64,000 bases of DNA from Galerina marginata (lineage: Eukaryota > Basidiomycota > Agaricomycetes > Agaricales > Galerinaceae), in assembly GCA_023014335.1 (NCBI GenBank), contig JAECYW010000010.1, positions 496,001 through 560,000 of the forward strand, given 5' to 3'. This document shows, one piece after another, positions 1-15,379 of the stretch. The position numbers were made by a program, and so were the translations under genes. The notes beneath the pieces are model-generated. The model ran no database searches and had not been told where the DNA came from. It worked only from the letters and a program-made list of their open reading frames with translations. Position 1 is the first letter of the stretch. Every line of letters starts with the position of its first letter.

Positions 1-571
1 TTGGTCTCTTTGGAATATCAGAACCTTTATAGACTTGAGAAGAATAAGAACTTACGGGCCGCTTCGTTACTCTCCCCTTGGCCGCGCGTCGGAGGATTTC
101 TTCCCGCTTCCGTGCTTGAGCCAGTTTCTCTTCGTAGTCCTTCTCGTCAGCTTCCATTTCGCGTCGTACCCGTTCAAGGGTCTGCTCGATAACCCAGTCC
201 TTCGCTAATCCAAATGTGACTCTGTCAACACTCTTAAAACATGACCATATCTCCACGAACCTCCCAATCGGTCATCTCCAGCAATTTCCTTCAATTTCCC
301 TTTTCTTGCGCGTTCTCGTTCATCAGAAATCCATGTCAGTGCTGCACAAAGCAAGCTTAAAGTTTTACCCTATATTGAAAGTGAATTATTAAGAACCATC
401 TGAGCTCAACACAGTCGTACCGTGCCTGTCGGGCTTTCAACAACTTGTCACCTTTCTCTCCTCTATAGACTCGTATAAGTGGCGCATAAGCAATGTCTGA
501 ATTTCATATGGAGGGTCGTAAGGAAAAGCTGGGAACTCTGAGGGTGTGGAAAGATGTAGGTCCATGACCAT
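1..571 (-). CDS. CHL1: CHL1/DDX11-type DNA helicase, N-terminal part (cut by window start)
   Basis: This is the start of an XPD-like superfamily 2 DNA helicase. The family acts in sister-chromatid cohesion and repair in the nucleus. The first exon reads FPYDPPYEIQTLLMRHLY, the typical N-terminus of CHL1/DDX11. It is followed by the Walker A region VVESPTGTGKT, split by a GT..AG intron, and by LLCAALTWISDERERARKGK. The next exon, after a second intron, gives a charged DWVIEQTLERVRREMEADE stretch seen in this family before the Fe-S region. A donor GTAAG then leads out of the window. The ATG at 571 is the first in frame; a second Met lies two codons later. The reading frame breaks by one extra base near 445-446, between the ERKVT and VVESP segments; deleting one T restores it. 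The rest of the gene, including the DEAH box, lies outside the window. The identity is firm; the break is probably a sequence error. Confidence 0.85.
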
Positions 572-1058
572 TGATGTGGTCTAAGCCAAGTTTACGCGAC
601 GCGTCGCAATCGATGCTCGAAAGCATGTGACCCGTGTTCAGGGGGCTGGGATGACGTCAGTCGTGGGTCTTGAAGTCGCAGGGCAATTTTGATGGCAATA
701 GTACTTAACGAAAAAAAATCATGTGTAGCTCGACAATGTGGTAACAACAAAAGTAAGTACAGTTGGGATATATACACTCTGCGCTAGAATAATTTAATGA
801 AAAGAGTTGTGCTTGAGTCCTATCTCGTTTATGAGGGTATTCAAGTCCAACCAGGCGCATGACCACCTTGAGATTCATCCACCAGCCAAATAGGGCCAGA
901 GTATACCTGTCGATTCCGTCGTACCCGGGTATGAATCTGTGGTCATGAGCAGTGAAGCATAACTCTAGTAGCTGCCCCTTCTCAATATACTTCATACAGC
1001 ACTTTCACTCCGTTCATCCGTGTACGTGTAGCCCACAGCAGCTTCCGACCGACCATCA
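572..1058. other. Intergenic, CHL1 / YPD1
   Basis: This 487-base stretch lies between the CHL1 start and the YPD1 stop, so it should hold the CHL1 promoter and the YPD1 3' end. A 96-codon minus-strand ORF (705-995) crosses it, but its protein resembles nothing I know and has no domain-like features. I treat it as chance. Confidence 0.5.
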
Positions 1059-1870
1059 TCAAGCCTTATCTTCACCGTAAAATTCTTTCAACCAGGCCTG
1101 GGCTTCGACGTATTCGGAGTTTACTCGTTTTAGTAGCTTCTTCATTTCTGTGAGGGCCTCAGCAGGAGACAGGTCCTTGTTGGCCGTTTCGTCACGAAGA
1201 AGGCCGACATATTGGATCTTCTCGCATGTGTGTTGCACTTTTGAGAGGCCAAGGGCCGCCGATGAGCCTTTGAGGAAATGCCCTAGCGCTGACAGCTGCG
1301 TTAGATCCTCTTCGCTCCTGGTAAACAATCCCGCTGATGAGTAGCCATTATGATAATAACATAAAGCACTCACAGTGCATCGTCCATTTCCCCGAACGTT
1401 TTCACCGCTTGGTCAAAATAATCCCAGACCATTGGACGAGAGAAATCATGACTATCTTCATCTTCATCCAGTTCCAGGATTTGATTAAATGTATCCATGT
1501 CCACTACCTCCGATGTCGTACTTTTATCCTAAATACAATGCAAATTTCAGCATTCAAGTCCAGAATAGTACGCCTGAAACGCTTCGTTGACTGTCTTCAA
1601 CAGGCGCCTCTTGAGAAAGACGGAGATCACCTCTTCGGGTTCCGCATCTGCGGGTGGACTTGAAGGAACGGCCGACTTTTTAGGTTCTGCGGGAGGTTTA
1701 CTTTCTGATTCTGATATCTTCTCCTTAGGTTTTGCAGGCTCTACTGCGACATGAAAACTGGTAGGTTGTAGCGGTCGCAGTGGCTCTTGGGCTTGCCGTC
1801 GTGGAGTGGGAGGTTCATCTCTAGGGCTGGGGATGGGCTTGGGCATTGTGGCGTGCTCCGTGGCAGGCAT
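1059..1870 (-). CDS. YPD1: YPD1-like histidine phosphotransfer protein
   Basis: This is the HPt intermediate of the fungal multistep phosphorelay. It carries phosphate from hybrid histidine kinases to the SSK1 and SKN7 type response regulators. I read three exons: 1870-1631, 1528-1374 and 1317-1059, joined by GT..AG introns, giving about 217 residues. Exon 2 carries MDTFNQILELDEDED and the FDQAVKTFGEM helix. Exon 3 carries the phospho-acceptor signature GHFLKGSSAALGL with the active His near residue 145, then the rest of the four-helix bundle. The match to yeast Ypd1 is clear through the core. About 80 residues ahead of the core are rich in Pro, Lys, Glu and Ser and look disordered; yeast Ypd1 lacks this part. 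The ATG at 1870 opens the long ORF, but a start at a later Met (MPKPIP, eight codons on) is possible. Confidence 0.93.
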
Positions 1871-2153
1871 GAGTAGATAGCAATGGCAGCGCTGCTGGGG
1901 AAAGTGGTAGATGTCGGACGATGGGTCGGCAGTGATAGGTATGGACCAAGTTGTGCTTTGGTATTGTGGTTTATACTTTGAGATTTATCCTCTACTAATA
2001 ATCAGTCACACCGGATTCTCATCTCGTCACAGATCTCTCCGGTGACCTCATAGCCACGTGATTCCATTATATTATCGCTCTCCTCCGAAGGTCTGTAATC
2101 TGCTCTAGACCGTATCCCAACTCTTCCATTACCTTTACAAGTCACTTGTCAGA

Positions 2154-4050
2154 TCAGTCATCATGCCCAAGAAAAGATAATCCGACCTCATCAGTGTGCT
2201 CGGAGAGCCAAGGCGGTGGGAGCCGGACCTCCATTTTTTGTCCATTGTAAGCAACGGCTGGTCCAACTAAATGGATTTTCCCCGCACGAGGATGCTGTCG
2301 TGTGGTGCATAATTAAATTGCCCCGCTCCGACAGATGAAATGTGAAACTCAATCTTACGTTGACCTCCACCGTAACCTGTCTCGCAATAGCCTGCAATGA
2401 AGATGGTGACTCTTTAGTTCACGCTCGATACTCTACCCTTCAACTACTCGCCTGAGGGTGCTGAAAAGTCTGTTCGATGTTGTTAATCGGACCGAATGGT
2501 ACCCTGTGAGGTTGTTTGTCAGATCCTGGACCTAATTCCTGCATGGAAAACAGGATTGCACCCAAGGCCAGTAAATCGTTTCAACCAGAACTCTTTATCG
2601 TTTTTCGCTAGAACTTCAGCAATAATGCCCAAAAGCTCAGCCCGATTCTCAACCCGAGCGTCATTGGTTGCAAATTTGGGATTTATAGCCAATGACGGAT
2701 CTTCCAGAATCTTCTCAGCCAGTATCTTGAACTGCACCATATTTTATCAAGGCGATACACGGCGATAGCCGTACGATATAGGGAGAAAATAATCTACCGT
2801 TGAGTAAAGGGAAAAAATAGACATTTCAAGAAATTCTAACCTGTTTATCGTTGCCTGCGCCGATCATCAAAAATCCGTCCTTGCAGGGAAATACCTGGTA
2901 GGGCACAATGGATGGATGCGCTGTGCCATGGCGAGACGCTTCTTTTCCTGCTATCAGGTAGTTGGATGCAATATTTGCAAGTCCAGCAATCTGGTGCCGG
3001 GAGTGAATTATATGCCTCGGAAAAATGGAGAAACGAAAACACGTACTTGGGTTTCAAAAAGGTTACAGTCGATCCATACCCCTTTTCCAGTCCTGTGTCG
3101 TGACAGAAGAGCAGCCATAATCGCCCCGTGGGCATAAAGGCCAGTGGCGATATCGGTAGCGGCGACACCTACTTTGGCTGGCGGACGATCAGGTTCTCCT
3201 GTACTAGTTATAGGAATTGCTTTCAATGAATCCTTCATTTCTTATTGCAGTAAAAGGGTGTTCCACAAACATGTGCATAAGACCGGCTTCAGCTTCAATA
3301 ATAACATCATAACCAGCAGCCATTGCGTAAGGCCCGGTTTGCCCATATCCTGAAAACATGCGGTCAGGTCTAAAATGGCCAAACGATAACGAGGGACAAT
3401 ACCAGTGATCGACGCGTAAATTAAACGTTCATTTATCTTCTTACAATCCTCCCAGCCTAGGCCCATCGAAGCCAGCTTTCCTGACACGAAGTTCTCTACC
3501 AGAATATCAGACTTTTCCACGAGCTTCCGGATTATTTCTAGGCCTTCGCGTGTTTTGATGTTCACCGTCATAGAACGCTTATTCCGATTAACCGCCAGGA
3601 AGTAAGCGGATTCAGGTGGTTGGTGTTTCGATGCGGTTGGTTCCGTTGAGATCAATGGTGCCGAAGGAGGACTCCATGCGCCTAGAACAACGAAATTAAG
3701 AGGTCACAAACGAGAGGCTTCAGAGAAGAATTACATCAAGTTAGAAGTATGAGCACCGACATACGCGTATCATCTCCCCGAGAAACCTCCTCAACCTTGA
3801 TGACGTCTGCACCCAGATCCGCCAGTAGCATTGTTGCCGTCGGCCCCGCGAGTACACGGGTGAGATCAAGGATTCTAATTCCCTGGAGAGGGGGTGGTAT
3901 TCCCGGACCATAGGGCATAGCAGGCGGCTCTGGGGAGATTGTCCCCTTTTCGTATGACCGTAAACTGTTCCCTGGCAATGCATAGGCAGATACGAGTTTG
4001 GAGGACCATTTTCTAGTTAGTCTAGAGCGCGTAAGAAGAGTACGTGACAT
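2154..4050 (-). CDS. Family III CoA-transferase, SUGCT type (mitochondrial)
   Basis: This matches human SUGCT along its whole length. SUGCT moves CoA from succinyl-CoA to dicarboxylates such as glutarate and itaconate in mitochondria. Visible segments are [91 protein letters not shown] (the Asp is the likely catalytic residue of the family), [20 protein letters not shown] and a C-terminal [13 protein letters not shown]. About nine exons are needed. The ATG at 4050 begins [15 protein letters not shown], a good mitochondrial presequence; an in-frame upstream ATG at 4176 is an alternative. One intron (2392-2451) has a GC donor, CAG|GCGAGT. The gene is head to head with the SDR at 5119. The family is certain; the substrate is inferred. 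Confidence 0.92.
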
Positions 4051-5118
4051 GTCGAGGCAGAGTTGAGAGGACGAATTCAATGAGTGGAAACCATCTCTGC
4101 GCGTCGTGGTGGTTGGAGATACGCCTAGTACCGGTAAGTATCGGTTCCGGACCGTCGACCATGAACTAAGAGCCAACTATGTGCTCACGCTCATTTAAGG
4201 TACATTATTTAACCTATCCGGAGCACCTGAATGCCTTAGAATCCATGATACAATTATTTAGTAGCGAGGTCGTTGTAATTAAATAATATCAGAGGTTTAC
4301 ACGGCATGGAGGGACTGTGGAATGCAAGCCTTCGGAATGAGCTTGTGGGCTCCCTTGTGGCTCACAGGATAAAATGCATAAGTATAAGAAATTATAAATC
4401 GTACAATATTGAAATTGAATCGTGCGCTTTGTCGTGATGTTGATAGCACAAACCCCGGAAGAACATGAACTCCAGCGAGCAGAGACATTCCGCTCTATGC
4501 TCCATCATAATTAGCGAAGGTTGAAATCGAGTATTAACTTTTTAGAAGCTGAAAAACTAGCAAAGCGATTTAACGATACATTAGCCAGAGCCTGTAGATT
4601 TGACGGACAATATATGGATCATCGAGGCTGAAAACTTTCGTCTTTCAATGCCCCGGACGTATACTAATATCGAGCGAATCCAAGCTAGAACGTCCGACTA
4701 TGTCTGGGAGACGACTAAAGGTGACAGTAAGTAAATATCTTCGCATGGGCAGTGGGCCTGCGCTGCGTGCTGCAGTTCGAAGACCCACAATTGTGAACTC
4801 GGAGTAAAATTCGAAAGAAGGCCCCGTTCTCGATGAAAATGTCTTGAGGGGTATCGCTGTTGGGCGTCTGGAGGATTCTAGTTCGACGAGAGGAGTGTTC
4901 GCCATCTGCGTGAAGACATGGACTAGGGACGAGCATTAATGATCTTCCATCGTTAGCCATAGTGTAGTAGGAAAGAAAGTGTCGGTGTACGGAGGAAATA
5001 TTACAGGTGCCGATGCAAGCTGATTGCGTCATGGTCATATTTTGATCTAGCCTAAGCTTCGATCGCGATTCGCACGCCGATCAAGATCGCGTTCATTACC
5101 TTTCTCCCTGACTGGCAA
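4051..5118. other. Divergent intergenic region with weak minus-strand ORF
   Basis: This is the shared upstream region of the CoA-transferase and the SDR. The first ~125 bases could be an N-terminal extension of the transferase if the ATG at 4176 is used. An 86-codon minus-strand ORF (4645-4905) has a protein-like, Arg/Ser/Thr-rich translation, and a longer ORF overlaps it in another frame (4715-5038). I recognise neither, and neither has clear splice partners, so I do not call them genes. Confidence 0.4.
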
Positions 5119-6188
5119 ATGGTCAAAACAGCAATTATTACTGGAGCATCTTCAGGTATCTTTATTTCCAACGGTCATAAAATGCCTAGTTCACGTATTT
5201 GAAGGGATTGGTCGACATTCTGCGATTTGTTTGTCGAAGGATGGTTGGCGACTCGTCTTGACCGCTCGTCGATCAGATCTGTTGGAGGAGACAGCATCGT
5301 TATGTGTCAACCAGACCCTGATCCTCGCTGGTGACATCACCGACGAGCCTTTTGTTAAATCGGTTTTTGAAGCAACTATTGAGCGATTTGGTAAGCCATA
5401 TTTCCAGAAACATTCACCTGTGTTCAAGGTCACATAACAACCAGGTCGGCTGGACCTACTATTTAATGCAAGTCCAGATCACTGCGAATATTCAAATCCA
5501 ATCGTTGATAGGAATTTCAGAACGCTGGCATTTCTGCCAAGCAAGTTTCATCGAGGAGCTTTCGCTTAAGGACTTCCAGAATGTCATCGACGTCAATTTG
5601 GTTGGGTCCTTTATTGCGGCGCGTGAGGCGATAAAGATATTCAAGTCGCAAACACCACAGGGAGGTAGAACTGCTTGATTATTTTAAAGCACATCCACAC
5701 CTTCACACATCCTTCATTTCTAGGCAGAATCATCAACAATGGGTCACTTTCCGCACACGTTCCGAGACCGAATTCCTCTCCCTATGCATGCTCCAAGCAC
5801 GCTATATTAGGACTTACCAAGTGCATTGCACTTGAAGGCCGTCCTTTCAACATCACCTGCACACAAATAGATATAGGCAAGTGCCCCACAGTGTGTTGAT
5901 ATCTGAGCCTGTCCTAAGAACGTGGTTTGAACGAAGGCAACGCCCACACAAGCATGGCGATTGGGCACACGGTAGGAGCCTTGCAGCCCGATGGGCGCAC
6001 TATACCCGAACCAACGATGGACGTTGCCCATGTCGCAAGCACGATCGTCCATATTGCAAGCATGCCGCCTGATGTCGCGATGCTTGAAGTCAATATCATG
6101 TATGCTGTTATCCCCATCTTCAAGAGGTTTTATTCATTGAAAATCAAATCATAGGGCCGCAGGCGCCCCTTTCGTTGGTAGAGGATGA
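5119..6188 (+). CDS. Short-chain dehydrogenase/reductase (SDR)
   Basis: This is a classical SDR, an NAD(P)-dependent oxidoreductase with a Rossmann fold. The N-terminus is [19 protein letters not shown], split by an intron inside the TGxxxGxG cofactor motif. [18 protein letters not shown], the catalytic region (SLSAHV, then [13 protein letters not shown]) and a C-terminal GAPFVGRG follow. The ATG at 5119 gives the cofactor motif at the usual distance. Two introns join in frame only with GC donors: AAT|GCAAGT (5468-5520), just before the NAG motif, and ATAG|GCAAGT (5877-5936). Between NAGISAKQV and IEELSLKDF (about 5536-5551) the frame slips as if one base were missing; this may be an assembly error, or the gene may be inactive. 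The substrate is unknown. It lies head to head with the SUGCT-type transferase, so a shared pathway is possible but unproven. Confidence 0.85.
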
Positions 6189-6316
6189 CTTCAAGCTGGA
6201 GACGCCGTGTTGACAGACATAGGCTAGACACGCATGCAATGGCATTTGCGCAATAATATATTATACAGTAAATTGAAAATGAACCACATTCCTCAAGAAG
6301 ATATCATGGACGATAG

Positions 6317-10206
<3,890 letters not shown>

Positions 10207-10429
10207 TTTATAGCATTGAAGGACAAAGACTTGAGTGGGTGGGTGGGTGAATAGATGAGGAAAGCGTTGAGGGAGCGCTGAAAGAAGAGAAGAGCGTTAC
10301 AGTTGAGTCAACGCTTCGGAGGATCCGTTTGCCTTGTAATATAATTCCCACGTCAGGATTTGAACTTCATGCTCCTCTGTCTACCGTCAATCAACGCCTC
10401 GCTAATAGTCTAGCATACTATCTCAATAA

Positions 10430-11824
10430 ATGATCTCTTCATTACGCGTTGCTTTTATCAGGCCGTGGACCCATGCCCAGCTCTTCAGACATAGCGCAAA
10501 AAATCTGAGTACCAAGGCGTCATTGCAACGGTCGTATCTCTATGTCCCCACTTCGTCTGACCGTATGCTCGAGAAATCGATCACCGCTAGTTCCGATGTG
10601 ATCATATACGACCTGGAAGACAGTATATCTCCTGCACCAGAGGATAAATACTCGGCGAGAACCCGTCTAAAGAAATTTCTTGAGGTACACTGCCTGTTCG
10701 CCACCTCATTGGTTCATTCATCTAACACAGCGCGCAGGAGCAACAGGAACGTTTGAAACCTTTACACGTCGCAGTGAGGGTCAACGGCGTCACAACACCT
10801 TTCTTTCACGATGATATCTACCAAATTGTGATTCACGAAACCCCCCTTTTTGTTAAAAAAAAAAGGACTCGGATTGAATGCATTGCTAGGTATCCCAACC
10901 AATTGTCCAATCAATTATCCTCCCAAAAATACATTCATCGACCGACTTGGACCTCGTTTCTGACGCTGTTGCTCTTTCCCGCAAGTCTCTTGACAAACCT
11001 ACCTTACAAATTATACCAAGTATTGAAAGCGCTAGAGGGATGTGGAACTTGGGTTCCATAGCAGGGTGGGCATCTGCTCATGGATCAATCAGAGGAGGAT
11101 CACTCACCGCCCTCCTTGTAAGCACCCTGTTTTCTCAACTTATCCCAGCCTAACACTTTTGGTATTAGTTTGCTGCAGAAGATTGTGAGCGAGATCTCTT
11201 TCTTTTAGAGTCGCTTGACGGGCCTGAATTGTGGATTTGTGACTGAAGATTGTGCGGACACATCCATTATTCGTACACCTTCACGCAGGGAGTTACTTTT
11301 CACTCGCTCGCAGATTGTCATCGCGGCCAAAGCTTTTTCTCTTGAAGCCATTGATATGGTCTGCGTCGACTTTCGGAATCTTAATATTCTGAAAGATGAA
11401 TGCGTGGACGGCCGACAATTGGGATTTACAGGGAAGGTATGGCCATGCTATATGTAGTATAATTTGTTGACTTCAATAGACCTTCAGCAAGCGATTCACC
11501 CCTCTCAGGTTGCGGTAATCAACTCAACCTACGTCCCATCACAGGAAGGCAAGCTACATCTTTCTATCATTGCACGCATACTCATGAAGTTTTGATTCAG
11601 AAATTGAACGTGCCTCTAAAATTATTCAAGCAATGAAGCTCGCACATAAGTCGCAGAAAGGCGCCGCTGATCTCGATGGAAAGATGATTGACGCACCAAT
11701 GATCAAGCAGGAAAGTACCCTTGATTCACGGGTTGCGGTTTGTAATTCTAATGTATCCACTATTCAGGCGCAGAGAAGTCTTGATATCGCGGCTTCCGCC
11801 GGGCTTGAAATACCCAATTGGTAA
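10430..11824 (+). CDS. Citramalyl-CoA lyase-like protein (CLYBL/CitE family, mitochondrial)
   Basis: This is a HpcH/HpaI aldolase-fold enzyme of the citrate lyase beta-like group. Human CLYBL cleaves citramalyl-CoA to acetyl-CoA and pyruvate in mitochondria. The N-terminus is basic and hydroxylated (FIRPWTHAQLFRHSAKNLST), fitting a presequence. Then come RSYLYVPTSSDRML, DVIIYDLEDSI, VAVRVNG, IILPKIHS, LQIIPSIESARGMWN, LLFAAEDYCADTS, AFSLEAIDMVCVDF, LGFTGKQAIHPSQVAV and MIDAPMIKQ. These match CLYBL in order, including the acidic metal ligands (the DLED and AAED segments). Eight or more exons are needed. The intron at 11549-11600 uses a GC donor (AAG|GCAAGC). The last intron (11711-11767) has GA where GT is expected (CAG|GAAAGT), yet it joins in frame only there. 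It is divergent from PRP2, 223 bases away. Confidence 0.9.
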
Positions 11825-12339
11825 GGGTAAAGAGAGGTTCATGCAATTTCTCCCCAATCTATACATTCCGGTGTCATTGTGACCTAGAACTTTCCTGCTT
11901 GGTGGTTTCTTGCCTCTCAGAAGAAATGGGCAGATTCAAGTTTGGATGGGCGTCTTCCAGCTCAAGAACTGGATGAATATTGGAGGAAGTCAACGGTCTT
12001 GTTCAATATACTTTGCACCCATTGCCCCACACCTTGCCACACCTTTGTGGGCTGTCTAAATTGTTATTTAAGATTATAAACTTCTTATTAGCGGCTTGAA
12101 AGTTGAAGCCGACTCCTAGTCATAGGCTAAGGAAAAGTCGCCAAGTGTTCACCGAATGTCATGTAACGGACAGGTTATTATACAGCCACAAAGGAGAATT
12201 GTTCCCCTTAGATAAATAAATCATAAATGCTACAAGTAAAGGTATTATGTGGCAATTGATGTGGGTGAGATATGGTACTGAATATATAGACAACAATTTT
12301 TTGCAAGATTCGAAAGCAAATGAGAAGGATAGCATTTTC
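11825..12339. other. Convergent intergenic, CLYBL / unknown gene
   Basis: This 515-base AT-leaning spacer lies between two gene 3' ends. A minus-strand 89-codon ORF (12159-12428) runs into the neighbouring exon in another frame and looks like a shadow. I see nothing else here. Confidence 0.5.
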
Positions 12340-14686
12340 TCAACAAAGTTCTTCAGGATACGCGAACTCGAGGCCAGATAATGACATATTGTCGTCGTCG
12401 TCGTCTTCCTCATATTTTGAACTACCAATTATTTTGGACAAGTTGGTATCGAGGAAGGCGATTTCAATGGCTGAGGGAGCTGACCAAATCAAAGGTTCTG
12501 TGGCCTGCATTTGCAGAGGAGTGAGGGGAGATGGCAACTCCTCTAGACTAGCAAAACTACCAATGCTGTTTTGGGATTCGGCGCTTGGACTGGCTGATGC
12601 AGGGAGAGCACCAGGGAGAAGGTTAACAGAGTCACCCAGTGTTGCCGTCAAGGGGTGTGGGTTCACAACAAGTGATTCTTGGATGGGTTGGGATATTTCA
12701 GAAATGGATGATAAAACAATGTCATAGGTTGACTGTGACTTTAGTATGGGAGGTTCAGAGTTTTCCGAGGCGCAGGGTGGCAGTGCATTGGAAGGACCAT
12801 TGGCATCTATTGCAGGAGATACATATTCCTCTGGGATCAGGGCAGGCTCAGCAGGCTTGTCCCACAAAGACACGGTAGGCCTGAGGAAAGCAAAAGGGGT
12901 TTCACGGACTGGCACCGGACGATTGACTGAATTATAAATATTTATTGATATAGCTTTTCTTGAAATCATAAATTAGTACATACCAGGTTTCTTTGATGTC
13001 ATTAGACCGTGCAGTGCATTAACCAAGCGATGTGACGACAATTGGATTCCCATCGGAATTTCACATGAGTCGACAATTGTTGAGGAAGCGACATCGTCAG
13101 CTGAAAGTTCAAAGGATAAATTGTTTTCTCCTGTCATTGAAAGAATTTCGGTCAAGGGGTCGTCATTTGAGGATGAAGTCTTTGAAAGGCTAGGTTCTTG
13201 AGGTTCCTGATTTGGAACACTCTGGCACCTGGAGAAAGGTTCCTTCAATGGCACTGTACGGTCAACAGCATGTGTCGCAGTAGTTGTTCCATGGTCAAAA
13301 TCATGAGATGTCCAAGAAAGCTCAGGTTGTGAAACATTGGCCAAAGTGAGAAGGGGGATATCTGTTTCAATAGAAATGGCCTGTGTTGATTTCTTTTTAA
13401 CAGATGCAGACCTGTTGATAGACAATATCGTCCGGGAGAAATAATTCGGAGTTTGTAAACATAAGGTTGGGACATCGTCAGAAAATGTAATGACCCGAGG
13501 TGGAGCTGAGAAACTGGCGGTAGAAAAGGGCGAGATATGCGCCCTTGTCTGATTGTTCTGCTCTTCGACAGCATCGAAAATCTGGCTATCCATTGCATCT
13601 CTGTAAGATGCTTGAAGAGAGTCCAAAGTGACGTCAGGGTGTTGTGCAGAGGCAGCAGAGCACGTCTGTCGATGGAGGAGAACCAGGTCTAGGGGAATCA
13701 ACCGAATCAACCACAAGAAAACAATCATGTGGGATTTGTGCCATTTCCTCGACCTCTGCATTTACCAAGACAGGCAGCGAGTGGGCAGTTGATAATTGTG
13801 GTGGGCCTGGGTGTATTTCCTTGAGAAGAGCAGCTTTAACCTGACTAACTCCTGCCCTTGGTTTGGGGATAACAGGAGGCTCATCTTCATCATCAGTGGA
13901 TAAAATGACAACAACATCATCCAGGTCTGTATGATTCTGAGAGTCTTTCTTCGGCAGAGGATCATCATCGGAACATAGATCAATAATTTCTGATGGTGGT
14001 TTTTTCGCAGATTTGACCCTTTTCTTGAGTGGACGACGGCAAATGTCCTCCTCAGAACCTGACGAGAGCTCAATTGCGCCAAGATGTACTATGAATTCAG
14101 TTCAGCATTGAGTCAAGCATATCAATCATTCCTCTTTGTCGTACCTTTGCGCTTGGGAGTCAATTCACATTTGGAAATTGCTGTGAGTGTGTCATTGAGC
14201 ATCCAAAATGGAGATAGAGCATCATAACACAGGTGATACCTTTATCAAATGTAGGCTGCTTTTTCAAAGAGTTCCTTGATGAGACATTCGGTGACGGTGT
14301 TCGGGAGGAGTCGGTGCTGTCTTCAGCTGGAGCCGACTTCTTCTTTGACATTGTCAATGCAGCTACTTTCTTCATCGTCGGTCGGGAAACACGCGAAGAA
14401 AACCTTGCAGGTGTCCCTGAGGGGGTGGATTTTTTTTGGGAGGAGGGGCCTGCTTTTGCATTTTTTTGCACTGGATGCTTGGTTTTGGGTGGTGAGCTCG
14501 GTCTATCTGCCATTTTTGGATAACGCAATGATAAATATACAGTGATTTGAGGCGCATGAGAGGCTCACCATTGGTTGAAATTGTGGATTTCAATTTCTTC
14601 GTGGGTCCTGGTTTTTCAGAAGGGGGTGTACCTTTATGAACGCGTTTGCGCTTCTTGACGGGTGTTGGGGCCAATTCATCCGTCAT
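12340..14686 (-). CDS. Unrecognised nuclear-type protein, disordered, with SUMO-interaction-like motifs
   Basis: I do not recognise this protein. It starts MTDELAPTPVKKRKRVHKG at 14686, continues as Lys/Ser/Pro-rich sequence (PTKKLKSTIS, SQKKSTPSGTPARFSS), and ends with an acidic KYEEDDDDDNMSLSGLEF tail. Both KKRKR-like clusters look like nuclear localisation signals. A central exon (about 14079 to 13640) carries two motifs shaped like SUMO-interaction motifs: EIIDLCSDDD and DDVVVILSTDDEDE. Introns separate at least five exons; the junction KRK/VHLGAIELSSGSEED is phase-correct. Between PGSPPSTD and the following SAASAQHPDVTL segment (about 13640-13690) the frame shifts by one extra base, as in several neighbours. 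No folded domain is visible. The exon chain is my inference from composition and frame, so the borders are uncertain. It lies head to head with DUG2. Confidence 0.6.
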
Positions 14687-15379
14687 GGGGTAAGAGGACG
14701 AAGAAGTTGTGGCGGTCTGCTCGCAGAATCGATCTTAGCAGTCACCGGACCGGGTTCAACCGAAATTCTCACCGTCAAGCACAGACCATGTCGATTCTCG
14801 AAGCGACCATTGCCAAGCGCCGCCATTGCTTCAGGACGTCGATCAGACAACCACCACGTAGGAACATGCGATTGTTATTTTCCATATCATAAATCCACTG
14901 CAATCCGAATGTGTCTACAAGCGAGGTTTATGTGACATGTCAGATTGAATAATTAGATATACTCCCGTGCCAATTTGAAGACTCTCAGCTTAATCCACAA
15001 TAGGACTCATTTCCAACAAACTTACGAACTTACGCCGGAGCCACTGCCAGCTAACAGCAAAACCGAGTTAAGAGATTGCGCCATCATTCTCTGCAAGCAC
15101 GTCTGAATGTCTCGGAGCTGTCAATGCATGCTGTACCTCTGAGCCACCATTTGCCTCCAACTCCGAGTCGGATACCACATCGTACTGTGGCTCTCTCCAC
15201 AGCTCCAAGGTCTGGCTGGACACAGGCTTTGGTTTGGCTTTGTTGAACTCTTCTAGATCTTATCATTCAACCCGTCAGCGACTGCGTTTCATTTCCGTCA
15301 AGCAGTGACCATGGATCCGAACCCAACTTCCCCAATACCTCATCGTGCGACATCTTATTTGAACCATTATACCTGACTA
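14687..15379. other. Divergent intergenic, unknown gene / DUG2
   Basis: This 693-base stretch is the shared upstream region of two divergent genes. Short ORFs on both strands (14687-14935, 15084-15266) have no recognisable features. I see no repeats or RNA genes. Confidence 0.5.

Noticed and set aside
705..995. 96-codon minus-strand ORF between CHL1 and YPD1
   Set aside because: The translation is Cys/Tyr/His-rich with no family features, splice partners or codon bias, and it overlaps the expected promoter area.
10851..10862. Poly-A run as a transposon tail
   Set aside because: It lies inside a CLYBL intron, with no element or target-site duplication around it.
12392..12412. GTC tandem repeat
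   Set aside because: It encodes the Asp run of the neighbouring acidic tail, so it is coding sequence rather than an independent repeat.
13245..13598. 117-codon ORF inside the unknown nuclear gene
   Set aside because: It overlaps a longer frame with better composition, and reads as a shadow.
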